Assembly: GCA_023250585.1 (NCBI GenBank) | Contig: JAHFAK010000021.1 | Coordinates: forward strand, 11,696 to 23,289 | Reading direction: 5' to 3' | Origin: Deltaproteobacteria bacterium | GTDB taxonomy: Bacteria; Bdellovibrionota_F; JAHFAK01 | Length of the DNA: 11,594 nucleotides | Shown here: one piece after another, positions 1 through 6,832 of the stretch | Position numbering within the stretch: the first letter of the stretch is position 1 | Layout of the letters: every line of letters begins with the position of its first letter | Made by a program: the position numbers and the translations under genes | The notes under the pieces: model-generated | Told to the model about the DNA's origin: nothing | What the model saw: the letters and a program-made list of their open reading frames with translations, nothing else | The model's database searches: none

Positions 1-360
1 TACACAAAAGACCATGAATGGGCAAAAACTGATGGATCTCTCATCACCGTTGGAATAACTGAATTCGCGCAGGACTCTCTCGGCGATGTTGTATTTGTTG
101 AACTTCCAAAAGTTGGGACTACCATCGAAAAAGGCAAACAGTTTGGTGTTGTTGAATCAGTAAAGGCAGTATCAGATCTTTTTGCGCCAATTTCCGGCAC
201 CGTTACTGAGATCAATGCAACGATTATTGAGCAACCTGAATTAATCAATAAAGATCCTTATGAAAAAGCGTGGATGATAAAAGTACAACCAAAGGACATG
301 GGCGAACTAGAAAAACTGATGAATTCCAGTGACTACGCCGCAATGTTAAAGGAGAAATAA
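1..360 (+). CDS. gcvH: Glycine cleavage system H protein, 5' end missing (3' partial, 119 codons visible)
   Basis: The frame is open from base 1 and ends at TAA 358-360; the true start lies before the window, probably only a few codons upstream because YTKDHEW is close to the family's N-terminus. H protein carries the aminomethyl group from P protein to T protein on a lipoyl arm and is then reoxidised by lipoamide dehydrogenase, all in the cytoplasm. The lipoylation motif is plain: VVESVKAVSDL, with the modified lysine at visible residue 55 (bases 163-165). Other family hallmarks are GITEFAQDSLGDVVFVELP before it and APISGTVTEIN after it, then the helix-rich C-terminus with a 'PYEKAWMIKV' stretch. 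Length after the motif is normal. It is the upstream member of a gcvH-gcvPA-gcvPB cluster on the same strand; gcvT is probably further upstream but not visible. Confidence 0.96.
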   Translation, partial: YTKDHEWAKTDGSLITVGITEFAQDSLGDVVFVELPKVGTTIEKGKQFGVVESVKAVSDLFAPISGTVTEINATIIEQPELINKDPYEKAWMIKVQPKDMGELEKLMNSSDYAAMLKEK

Positions 361-463
361 AATGTGCTGATGCACTGATGTGCGTACGTGCTGATGTTGA
401 AAAAGAAATTATTTTAATATCAGCACTTCCGCACAATCTTAACATCAGCACAAATTTAAACAT
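361..463 (+). repeat. Intergenic repeated half-sites forming alternative hairpins between gcvH and gcvPA
   Basis: The whole gap is built around one 9-mer. GTGCTGATG occurs forward at 364-372 and 388-396. Its complement CATCAGCAC occurs at 443-451, and an 8-base version ATCAGCAC at 419-426. Two folds compete. In the first, 388-402 pairs with 412-426 (15 pairs including two G-U, loop 403-411), and 364-372 can close around it with 443-451. In the second, 388-398 pairs perfectly with 441-451 (11 bp). A small GCAC/GTGC hairpin lies at 372-383. The right arm ends 12 bases before the gcvPA start, and no Shine-Dalgarno is seen. It could tune gcvH versus gcvPA expression, protect the gcvH 3' end, be an operator with repeated half-sites, or be a local repeat-derived element. 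It does not look like a glycine riboswitch. The structure is seen; any role is inference. Confidence 0.6.
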
Positions 464-1813
464 ATGAAGTACATTCCACTTACCGAAAACGATAAAAAAG
501 AAATTCTTGCCGAACTTGGAAAAAAAAATACTGCTGACCTGTATAAAAATATTCCCAGCGAATTGATTCTGGGTAAACCGCTCGATATTCCGAATGCAAT
601 GAGTGAAGATGAGTTACATGAGTACTTCAATGCATTAGCATCAAAGAATACGAGCACAAAAGATACGCTTTCATTTTTAGGAGCTGGAAGCTATGATCAT
701 TCAATTCCATCTATTGTAAATCATCTGTCCGGCCGTTCTGAATTCTATACAAGCTATACACCCTATCAACCTGAGATAAGCCAAGGAACATTGCAAGCAC
801 TCTTTGAATTTCAAAGTATGATTGCAGGACTCTTCTCCATGGATGTTGCGAATGCTTCCATGTATGACGGGGCAATGGCCGCAGCCGAAGCAGTTTTGAT
901 GGCACATCGAATTTCAAAAAAAACGACTGTTTTACTTTCGGAGGGAATTCATCCTCATGTTCGTGAAACTATTAAAACATACACTCGCGGGTTACTTGAA
1001 TTAGATACATTACCAATTCATAAAGACAAAGGAATAACCGATCATACGACCTTAACAAAAAAATTAAATGACAGTGTTGCCTGCGTAGTCGTTCAATATC
1101 CAAACTTCTTTGGAAGTATTGAAGAATTAGAAGAGATACGCAAACTGACTCCCCATACACTGCTCGTAACTGTTACTTTAGAGCCAACAAGTTTGGGATT
1201 ACTGAAAGGTCCCGGTGAATGTGGTGTAGATATTGCATGCGGCGAAGGCATGAGCTTAGGTATTCCATTACAATTTGGTGGACCTTATGTTGGTCTCTTT
1301 ACTGCAAAAGAAGAATACGTACGTCAAATGCCGGGAAGGCTTATTGGACTTACAAAAGATGCGGATAGCAATCGTAGTTTTTGTATTACACTGTCTACTC
1401 GCGAACAACATATTCGACGAGAAAAAGCTACATCAAATATATGCACGAATCAATCGCTGTGCGCATTACGAGTAGCAATATATCTTGCGACTCTTGGTAA
1501 ACAAGGCCTACGTGAAGTCGCTCAACAAAATTACGATAATGCACATTATGCATATGATCGTCTAACTGCAATTAAAGGAATTACAACACTCTTTCATAAT
1601 AACGCGCACTTTTTTAATGAATTTGGAATTGCTATTCGAAAGGAAAAAAACGAACTCTTTTCTCTGCTCAAACAAAAAAGAATTTTTCCAGGATTTATTT
1701 GTCCCGAATTAAGTACCAAAGATAGCACATCGCTTATCGTTAATGTTACGGAAAAACATTCTAAAGAAAAAATAGATTACTTGATTGAAACAATGAAAAA
1801 GGTGATGGAATGA
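464..1813 (+). CDS. gcvPA: Glycine dehydrogenase (aminomethyl-transferring), subunit 1 (P protein N-terminal half)
   Basis: This 449-residue protein is the alpha half of split glycine decarboxylase. With GcvPB it decarboxylates glycine and loads the remaining aminomethyl group onto lipoyl-H protein. Length is normal for the family (about 440-450). Family stretches visible are FLGAGSYDHSIPSIVNHL (71-88), the SEFYTSYTPYQPEISQGTLQ region (92-111), SMYDGAMAAAEAVLMA (132-147), and CGEGMSLGIPLQFGGPYVG followed by MPGRLIG and TREQHIRREKATSNICTNQ in the second half. As expected for this half, it has no PLP lysine; that sits in GcvPB. The ATG at 464 is preceded by CAAATTTAAACAT, with no recognisable Shine-Dalgarno, and by the hairpin-rich 361-463 repeat. 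Its stop overlaps the gcvPB start by 4 bases (ATGA, 1810-1813), consistent with translational coupling of two subunits needed in equal amounts. Confidence 0.95.
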   Translation: MKYIPLTENDKKEILAELGKKNTADLYKNIPSELILGKPLDIPNAMSEDELHEYFNALASKNTSTKDTLSFLGAGSYDHSIPSIVNHLSGRSEFYTSYTPYQPEISQGTLQALFEFQSMIAGLFSMDVANASMYDGAMAAAEAVLMAHRISKKTTVLLSEGIHPHVRETIKTYTRGLLELDTLPIHKDKGITDHTTLTKKLNDSVACVVVQYPNFFGSIEELEEIRKLTPHTLLVTVTLEPTSLGLLKGPGECGVDIACGEGMSLGIPLQFGGPYVGLFTAKEEYVRQMPGRLIGLTKDADSNRSFCITLSTREQHIRREKATSNICTNQSLCALRVAIYLATLGKQGLREVAQQNYDNAHYAYDRLTAIKGITTLFHNNAHFFNEFGIAIRKEKNELFSLLKQKRIFPGFICPELSTKDSTSLIVNVTEKHSKEKIDYLIETMKKVME

Positions 1814-3270
1814 TTACAGCAAAGTTACAAGAACCACTTTTATCAGAACTTTCCCAAGCGGGAAAACAAGCATATACGTTACGTAAATCTTCCATTAAAG
1901 AATATCACAAAAATCTTGATGGAAAATTTACACGTACAGATGTCGACTTGCCTGAGCTTTCTGAAGTTGAGGTAGTACGTCATTTTACTCGCCTTTCAAC
2001 AAAAAACTACGGTGTCGATACTGGCATGTATCCACTCGGCTCATGTACGATGAAGTATAATCCTAAAATCAATGAAGACATAGCAGCTAAAGAAGGCTTA
2101 GCCTATTCCCATCCACTTTTTGGCGAAGAACAAGCTCAAGGAAGTTTAGAAATTATTTATACATTACAAGAGCTCTTGAAAACGATTACAGGCTTTTCTC
2201 ATATCACCTTAAATCCCATGGCAGGTGCACAAGCAGAGCTGGCGGGAATCTTAATTACTCGCGCTTATTTTGAAGACAAAAAAGAAAAGCGCCATACGAT
2301 ATTGGTTCCCGATCTTGCTCATGGCACAAATCCTGCAAGTGCAGCATTAGGAAATTTTAAAACTCAAGAAATTAAATGCGGCAAGCAAGGAATATTAGAA
2401 GCATCACTTGTTGAGCAGTATATGACTAATGATATTGCTGCTCTCATGATTACTAATCCCAATACCCTTGGACTCTTTGAAGAAGAAATACTCAAAATCA
2501 CAAAAATAGTTCATGATCATGGCGGCCTTGTGTATATGGACGGGGCAAACTTAAATGCGCTTCTCGGCATTACAAAAATTGCTCCTATGGGCGTTGATCT
2601 CATGCACATTAATTTGCATAAAACCTTCTCAACTCCTCATGGTGGAGGTGGACCAGGTGCAGGTCCATTATGCGTGAATGAAAAATTATCTCCATATTTA
2701 CCTATTCCACTCGTAACAAAAAATGGAACTACGTATTCATTAATAACAGAAACAAAAAAATCTATTGGACGGATGGGGCTCTTTCAGGGAAATTTTGGAA
2801 TTTTGGTGAGAGCGCTCACGTATATTCTTTCGCTCGGAAATGAAAACATAAAAAAAGTAAGCGAGGCTGCCATTATTGCGGCTAATTACATCAAAGAGCA
2901 TCTCAAAAATGATTACCATTTGCCATACACCAAAGACTGTATGCATGAATGCATTTTTACTGATAAATTCCAAAAAGAAAATGGTGTAACCACGCTCAAT
3001 ATTGCCAAGTCATTACTTGATTATGGAATACATCCTCCTACGGTTTATTTTCCTCTCGTGGTGAGTGGGGCTCTCATGATTGAACCCACTGAATGTGAAT
3101 CGAAAAGAAATCTCGATCATTTCATTAGTGTCATGAAAGAACTTGCAGCTGATGCAAAAACTAATCCAGACAAACTAAAAAACGCCCCTCGTGAAACCCC
3201 AGTAAAACGTGTCGATGAAGTGAATGCAGTAAAAAATCTTGTTCTGACATGGAAGAAGATTATTTCGTAG
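1810..3270 (+). CDS. gcvPB: Glycine dehydrogenase (aminomethyl-transferring), subunit 2 (PLP-binding P protein C-terminal half)
   Basis: This 486-residue protein is the PLP-bearing half of the P protein. The Schiff-base lysine is K271 in the motif INLHKTFSTPHGGGGPGAGP (bases 2620-2622 code for the lysine), preceded by the PLP-aspartate strand VYMDGANLNA (241-250). The family signature MYPLGSCTMKYNPK lies at 73-86, with LAHGTNPASAA at 169-179. The C-terminus keeps IEPTECESKRNLDHF. Length agrees with other GcvPB proteins (about 480-500), and nothing is missing. The start at 1810 overlaps the gcvPA stop by 4 bases and has AAGGTGA just upstream inside gcvPA, so reinitiation or coupling is likely. 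No clear hairpin-plus-T terminator follows in the 46 bases before the convergent minus-strand gene ends at 3317. Confidence 0.96.
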   Translation: MITAKLQEPLLSELSQAGKQAYTLRKSSIKEYHKNLDGKFTRTDVDLPELSEVEVVRHFTRLSTKNYGVDTGMYPLGSCTMKYNPKINEDIAAKEGLAYSHPLFGEEQAQGSLEIIYTLQELLKTITGFSHITLNPMAGAQAELAGILITRAYFEDKKEKRHTILVPDLAHGTNPASAALGNFKTQEIKCGKQGILEASLVEQYMTNDIAALMITNPNTLGLFEEEILKITKIVHDHGGLVYMDGANLNALLGITKIAPMGVDLMHINLHKTFSTPHGGGGPGAGPLCVNEKLSPYLPIPLVTKNGTTYSLITETKKSIGRMGLFQGNFGILVRALTYILSLGNENIKKVSEAAIIAANYIKEHLKNDYHLPYTKDCMHECIFTDKFQKENGVTTLNIAKSLLDYGIHPPTVYFPLVVSGALMIEPTECESKRNLDHFISVMKELAADAKTNPDKLKNAPRETPVKRVDEVNAVKNLVLTWKKIIS

Positions 3271-3316
3271 TGTTCCGTATTATTCTTAAGTAACTAAAGA
3301 AAAAACTAAGATCAAT

Positions 3317-4651
3317 TCATGGATGTATTTTTTCTTTTCTATTCTTTAAAATAGAAAATATTCTAGGTAAGTCACGAATGTTATTCTCCATAAAGTTTTC
3401 TTGTTCAAATATACTCCATGAACAATATTGAATGGAATCTCCGTTTTGAAAAGTAACAGTAAGTTCTAAGGCACCAGCTTTAAGTGCATGAATCATGAAT
3501 TGTCCGCATTGACATTTATCGTTATTTGTATATCCAGAAAAATTGTGCTCAACAATCTGACCTTGAGAAGTGACATATCTAACAACAACTGGCATAAAAT
3601 AGACATCTTTTTTCTGATCCATACGATTTGACTCCCACTTAGAATTAACAGGCACAAACGCGAAGATACCACTTGGAGATCTTACAAAGAAGTTAACATT
3701 ACCTTGAACAGAATAAACCCTACGATCTTGTTCTAACCTTTTATACACTTCAATATCTCCAGTTGAAAACGCCCAATCAACCGGATGAGTATGAATATCT
3801 AAAACAAGATCATTAAAGTCTCGATAGGTAATTATTCCCTCTCTTGGGTTCATCCCATTCACAAGGAAAGCGAAATTACGATTAGTGAGAACAATATTTT
3901 TCTCATTCTGTTCAATACCCTGTATAAAGTCTCTTTTTAATGAGGAAATAGTTATAGGCTGAGCTAATAGAACTGGAGGAGATACTGATTGCATATCAAT
4001 AAATGACAATGCTTCTGAGAGTAACATTTTTTCCTCTTGCCACACTTGCAATAGATTATCTCTGTTAAAACTATATGCTCGCTGTACGGCACTCGTTACT
4101 ATATAACTAAAAGGTCTTAAACTCATTGATTTATTAAAAATATAATTGAGGAGTTTCCTAATTTCCTCTACCTTCATGGACTCGACGAGTTCTGTTAACC
4201 TGTCCCAAATAATTAGATATTGCCAACCGAGAACCTGTGCATTTTCAACTCGATCAGTATTAAGCTTTCCACCCAAAAATGCCTTAATATCAGGATGAGA
4301 TTCGATTTGACGTGACGCTTCGTAGATGAGTTCTATAAACGTCTTTGGATCCATTGTTTTAATAATAAGTTCGTTCAATAATTTCCCATTCAAGTAAATG
4401 GAGTAAGAATTATAATATCGATCATGCTTTGGAATAAGAATTTGATGAGCAAATGCTATAGTAATAGACTGATTTGAAGATAAAACTCGTTTTTCTATTC
4501 GAACCTTCCAACCTTGTATCAACTTATGCAAATTAAATACCCAGCCACATTTATTGGTGGCAAAGGCGAATGAAGAAATATCCACGGAACTTAAAAATAT
4601 TACACAAATGAAATATATTTGAAAATGAACTCGTCTCACCCGTAACCCCAT
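3317..4651 (-). CDS. Exported protein of unknown family with a JAMM/MPN-like HxHP...SxxD motif
   Basis: I do not recognise this 444-residue protein as a known family. The N-terminus (MGLRVRR, then hydrophobic 10-21, small residues SSFAFA to 31) reads as a Sec signal peptide, likely cut after AFA at 29-31, so the protein should act outside the cytoplasm. There is no lipobox. Residues 287-299 read HTHPVDWAFSTGD, preceded by the hydrophobic strand LVLDI. This resembles the zinc-binding core of JAMM/MPN metallopeptidases (HxH, then S and D), but the gap between HxH and S is 6 residues instead of the classical 7. Candidate catalytic glutamates lie 37-40 residues before it (E247, E250). A CxC pair (C380, C382) and C410 lie near the C-terminus. 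The first 240 residues are mixed alpha/beta with no motif I know. The start has only a weak ribosome site; GTG at codon 5 is an alternative that would keep the signal peptide. Being real is well supported (long ORF, own promoter); the protease reading is inference. Confidence 0.85.
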   Translation of the reverse strand: MGLRVRRVHFQIYFICVIFLSSVDISSFAFATNKCGWVFNLHKLIQGWKVRIEKRVLSSNQSITIAFAHQILIPKHDRYYNSYSIYLNGKLLNELIIKTMDPKTFIELIYEASRQIESHPDIKAFLGGKLNTDRVENAQVLGWQYLIIWDRLTELVESMKVEEIRKLLNYIFNKSMSLRPFSYIVTSAVQRAYSFNRDNLLQVWQEEKMLLSEALSFIDMQSVSPPVLLAQPITISSLKRDFIQGIEQNEKNIVLTNRNFAFLVNGMNPREGIITYRDFNDLVLDIHTHPVDWAFSTGDIEVYKRLEQDRRVYSVQGNVNFFVRSPSGIFAFVPVNSKWESNRMDQKKDVYFMPVVVRYVTSQGQIVEHNFSGYTNNDKCQCGQFMIHALKAGALELTVTFQNGDSIQYCSWSIFEQENFMENNIRDLPRIFSILKNRKEKIHP

Positions 4652-4677
4652 GTTCTGTTATTTATAATTTACCAAAT

Positions 4678-4706
4678 TTATTAGCACGGCGCGATATTTT
4701 TGTCAA
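4678..4706 (-). promoter_or_regulatory. Probable sigma70-type promoter for the JAMM-like exported protein
   Basis: Read on the minus strand, a perfect -35 box TTGACA (4701-4706) is followed by a 17-base spacer and TAATAA (4678-4683). The predicted transcription start is near 4671, giving a leader of about 20 bases before the ATG at 4651. The -35 and spacing are ideal; the -10 is only partly consensus. Confidence 0.5.
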
Positions 4707-4865
4707 GGTCAAACATGGAGCTAAATAAAGAAAAATATCTCTCTCATATAACTTATTTATCACTTGTAGTATAATGTCTATAATAGAAATATAATTGCGA
4801 TAAAAATATTGAAATATTAAGGCAAAATGGTCATTTTTTAAAGTTACTTTCTTAGTAAAATGATA

Positions 4866-4893
4866 TTGACTTTTTCATATAATTTGATATATT
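4866..4893 (+). promoter_or_regulatory. Probable promoter of the toxin-antitoxin pair
   Basis: TTGACT (4866-4871), a 16-base spacer and TATATT (4888-4893) make a good -35/-10 pair inside a very AT-rich stretch. Transcription would begin around 4900, leaving only about 7 bases before the toxin ATG at 4907, so the message may be nearly leaderless. The same region contains repeated ATAT motifs that could serve as the ribbon-helix-helix antitoxin's operator, but no clear inverted repeat is obvious. Confidence 0.4.
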
Positions 4894-4906
4894 TATAGAT
4901 ATATTT

Positions 4907-5161
4907 ATGTATATACTAAATTTTGCTAAAATTGTACAAAAACAACAAAAGAAAATCCCAAAAGGGGATTTAGAGAAAATGAAGGAAATTATACTCAGCT
5001 TAAGAGAGAACCCACGACCTTTGAAAACGAAGAAGTTAGTTGGAGGTAACGATGAATACAGAATTCGCTATGGTAATTACCGAATCTTATATTCAATTGA
5101 TGATAAGAAGAAAGAAGTTATCGTATATGGAATTTTGGATAGAAAGGAGGCATATCGATGA
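4907..5161 (+). CDS. RelE/ParE-family toxin of a type II toxin-antitoxin pair
   Basis: An 84-residue protein with the full RelE/ParE fold pattern. It has an N-terminal strand (MYILNFAKIV), a lysine-rich helical hairpin with LRENPRPLKTKKLVGG (32-47), then the strands EYRIRYGNYRILYSI (50-64) and VIVYGILDRKEAYR (71-84). Conserved basic and aromatic positions are R52, R54, R59, R79 and Y83. RelE members cut mRNA in the ribosome and ParE members poison gyrase; sequence alone does not decide which, though the compact R-rich C-terminal half fits the RelE side. An in-frame stop at 4880-4882 limits the start; ATG 4907 has no Shine-Dalgarno, in contrast to the antitoxin that follows. The end overlaps the antitoxin start by 4 bases. 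Toxin-first order is unusual for RelBE but known from HigBA-type loci. Confidence 0.88.
   Translation: MYILNFAKIVQKQQKKIPKGDLEKMKEIILSLRENPRPLKTKKLVGGNDEYRIRYGNYRILYSIDDKKKEVIVYGILDRKEAYR
5144..5150 (+). promoter_or_regulatory. Strong Shine-Dalgarno of the antitoxin
   Basis: AAGGAGG sits 7 bases before the antitoxin ATG (5158), inside the end of the toxin gene. It is the best ribosome-binding site in the TA operon and contrasts with the toxin start, which has none. This fits antitoxin excess from one shared message and fixes the antitoxin start. Confidence 0.75.
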
Positions 5162-5364
5162 AAACAATTTCAGTAAAATTTGATAATTATATTTTAAGCC
5201 TCATTAATGAAGAAGCTAAAGATAAGAAAGTAACTCGTATGGAAATCATTCGTGCAGCTGTTATTAATTATCTTTTGAATCGAGGTGATGCAGATGATTT
5301 ACGTTATATTGAATCGCATCGAAATGATGAATTATATTCCTTCGAACAGACATTTAAGGGTTAA
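5158..5364 (+). CDS. Ribbon-helix-helix (CopG/MetJ-like) antitoxin
   Basis: A 68-residue protein beginning with a short strand typical of ribbon-helix-helix DNA binders (KTISVKF, residues 2-8). Helix A (about 10-21, ILSLINEEAKDK) and helix B after a turn (about 26-41, TRMEIIRAAVINYLLN) follow. The acidic tail from about 44 onward would be the toxin-wrapping segment. Such antitoxins neutralise the partner toxin and repress the operon as dimers, with toxin as co-repressor. It starts within the last codons of the toxin (4-base overlap ATGA, 5158-5161). Together they form a complete, intact pair. It could alternatively be called a CopG-family regulator, but the coupling to a RelE-like gene makes the antitoxin reading secure. 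Confidence 0.85.
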   Translation: MKTISVKFDNYILSLINEEAKDKKVTRMEIIRAAVINYLLNRGDADDLRYIESHRNDELYSFEQTFKG

Positions 5365-5372
5365 AATCAATA

Positions 5373-5401
5373 GTTACTATTTTGTAAAAATCATTTACAA
5401 T
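5373..5401 (+). promoter_or_regulatory. Possible promoter/operator of the MBL-fold gene
   Basis: TACAAT (5396-5401, 5 of 6 to the -10 consensus) is preceded at 17 bases by GTTACT (5373-5378, weak -35). A perfect 7-bp inverted repeat TTGTAAA/TTTACAA (5382-5388 and 5394-5400, 5-base loop) overlaps the -10 and could be a repressor site or merely AT-rich coincidence. Confidence 0.3.
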
Positions 5402-5428
5402 GCTTTGAAGAATATTTAGAATAATTCC

Positions 5429-6253
5429 ATGAAAATTCGTTTTTGGGGAGTACGCGGAAGCATCGCTACTCCAGGCAAAGAGACGGCAAAATTTGGCGGG
5501 AATACTTCCTGTATTGAAGTACAATGCGGGGACAAACTTCTCATTTTTGATGGCGGTACGGGGTTACGTCTTCTGGGAAATCATTTTGCACAAACAGATC
5601 TTCATCAAGCATATATATTTTTTTCTCACTTTCATTGGGACCACATCCAAGGATTTCCTTTTTTTATGCCGGTTTATAATCCAAAAAATTCCTTTGTTCT
5701 TTTTGGTGAAAACAAACTTGCCAATACGCTTGAAGAAACATTGAGTGGCCAAATGGCTCAGCCCAATTTTCCCGTAGCGTTGAAGCAATTGCCCGGTCGA
5801 CTTACGTTTGAACACACCGAAAGCAATGCTCAATTTACTATTGGAAATGATATAACGATTCAAACCTGTCCTCTTAATCATCCCAGTGGAGCCACCTCAT
5901 TTAAAATAACGTACAAAAACAAAGTTTTTGTATACGCTTCCGATCATGAACATACCGACAAATTGGATGAGCGACTTGTTCAACATTCAGAAAACGCCGA
6001 TGTGCTCGTCTATGATTCCACATATACTGAAGAAGAATATTATGGAGTTACGGGCCAATCCAAAAAAGGCTGGGGACATTCAACCTGGAATGAAGGGGTA
6101 AAAGTAGCCAAGGCCGCAAAAGCGAAAAAATTTGTTCTTTTCCACCACGACCCTTTACATGATGACAAATTTATTTCATCAATTGAAAAAAAAGCAAAGA
6201 AGGCCCATAAAGATTCCATTGCCGCTCACGAAGGCTTAGAGATAAAGCTCTAA
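5429..6253 (+). CDS. MBL-fold metal-dependent hydrolase (PhnP/RNase Z-like)
   Basis: A complete 274-residue metallo-beta-lactamase-fold protein, probably cytoplasmic (no signal peptide). It opens with MKIRFWGVRGSIATPG and GGNTSCIEV, the usual start of the PhnP-like (COG1235-type) branch. The metal site is intact. HFHWDH is at 67-72 (ligands H67, H69, D71, H72), H151 is in NHPSGA, D172 (bridging Asp) in SDHE, and H239/H240 in FHHDP. GWGHST (215-219) is a further branch-typical segment. Relatives act on cyclic phosphodiesters or phosphoesters; the substrate here cannot be read from sequence. In some bacteria such domains are linked to response regulators or cyclases, but here it stands alone. 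There is no convincing Shine-Dalgarno before ATG 5429. It lies 64 bases after the antitoxin, and a candidate promoter in that gap suggests independent transcription. Confidence 0.88.
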   Translation: MKIRFWGVRGSIATPGKETAKFGGNTSCIEVQCGDKLLIFDGGTGLRLLGNHFAQTDLHQAYIFFSHFHWDHIQGFPFFMPVYNPKNSFVLFGENKLANTLEETLSGQMAQPNFPVALKQLPGRLTFEHTESNAQFTIGNDITIQTCPLNHPSGATSFKITYKNKVFVYASDHEHTDKLDERLVQHSENADVLVYDSTYTEEEYYGVTGQSKKGWGHSTWNEGVKVAKAAKAKKFVLFHHDPLHDDKFISSIEKKAKKAHKDSIAAHEGLEIKL

Positions 6254-6254
6254 G
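6235..6254 (+). terminator. Weak hairpin at the end of the MBL-fold gene
   Basis: CTTAGAG (6235-6241) and CTCTAAG (6248-6254) form a 7-bp stem with a 6-base loop spanning the stop codon. A T-rich stretch follows only about ten bases later (ATTTTGTTT), so this is a poor intrinsic terminator and may just be coincidence. Confidence 0.25.
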
Positions 6255-6548
6255 AGTATCAGAATTTTGTTTGCTCCTAAGCTCATTTTTAATCAAATAA
6301 ACAAAAAAAATTCTATTTTTTATTTATAAGTACCTACTATTATTTATCTATTTTACTTATTAAAAAATAATCGTTCAGTTTCGTTAACTTTTATGCTGCA
6401 TTTCAGCATAACTGTATGATATCTAAGAAAATTAACCTAATAATTTTAATGAGTTAGGTCGTAAGTATTTATTAGTTGCAAATTGGTGTGCCTGTGGTAA
6501 TCCAATGGGTATATAGTATAAGATCTAATAATATAGAAGGGATGAGAG
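6254..6548. other. AT-rich gap of about 295 bp with one clear hairpin and a probable promoter
   Basis: No gene of credible length is seen here. The left half is homopolymer-rich A/T sequence. TTATGCTG (6391-6398) and CAGCATAA (6404-6411) form a perfect 8-bp stem with a 5-base loop, without a following T-run. ACCTAA/TTAGGT (6435-6440 and 6454-6459) is a second, weaker inverted repeat. Near the right end TATAGT (6512-6517) is a good -10 box about 30 bases before the next gene's start, but no well-placed -35 accompanies it. AGAAGG (6535-6540) is the ribosome site for the gene at 6549. Confidence 0.5.
6391..6411. promoter_or_regulatory. Perfect 8-bp inverted repeat with 5-base loop, possible operator
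   Basis: TTATGCTG and CAGCATAA around CATTT form a symmetrical site about 120 bases upstream of the -10 box for the secreted-protein unit. No T-run follows, which argues against an intrinsic terminator. An operator or RNA hairpin is possible; nothing in the sequence decides. Confidence 0.3.
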
Positions 6549-6800
6549 ATGTATCATAAAAAAATAAAACATTTGAATGTGCGTATTAAATGTGTCCTTT
6601 TCATTATATGCGGATTGCTCGTTAGTAATTCTCATAATGTTTATGCCACTGATGATCTTAGTTTTATTGAGGGAGAACAGAATATACAGAAACGTGATTT
6701 AGAAGATCCCTTATGCGGGAGGATTATTAAGCCTGATGAAGTTCTAGGAAAAGTCTACAAAATCTATTGGCCATTAGATAGGAATAGAGCTATTAAATAA
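6549..6800 (+). CDS. Small exported protein with a tail resembling the C-terminus of signal peptidase I
   Basis: An 83-residue protein with a clear signal peptide: basic MYHKKIKHLNVRIK, hydrophobic core 16-26 (VLFIICGLLVS), and probable cleavage near VYA at 31-33. The mature part is about 50 residues. Its end, DPLCGRIIKPDEVLGKVYKIYWPLDR (pieces at about 53-78), looks by eye like the last conserved block of S26 signal peptidase I, where a G-x-V-x(4)-hhGK pattern is followed by IYWPL. The catalytic Ser and Lys boxes of that family are absent, and no trace of them is found upstream. It could therefore be a family remnant, an unrelated small protein, or a domain put to a new use. The start is supported by AGAAGG 8 bases upstream. 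It lies 32 bases before a lipoprotein gene, so the two are probably co-transcribed. Confidence 0.7.
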   Translation: MYHKKIKHLNVRIKCVLFIICGLLVSNSHNVYATDDLSFIEGEQNIQKRDLEDPLCGRIIKPDEVLGKVYKIYWPLDRNRAIK

Positions 6801-6832
6801 ATTCATTGAACTAAATAGGGAGGACAAAACAT

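Noticed and set aside
361-463. Glycine riboswitch or CRISPR array
   Set aside because: The conserved glycine aptamer core is not seen, and the repeats are 9-mers in both orientations without regular spacers.
3271-3316. Terminator for the glycine cleavage operon
   Set aside because: No stable hairpin with a T-run is visible in the 46 bases between the convergent genes.
5564-5881. A 105-codon minus-strand open frame inside the MBL-fold gene
   Set aside because: It lies wholly antisense to a gene with an intact metal site, has a low-complexity basic/aromatic composition, and shows no motif; it is a shadow frame.
6549-6800. Calling this gene a signal peptidase I
   Set aside because: Only the last block resembles the family; the catalytic serine and lysine regions are missing and there is no upstream remnant.
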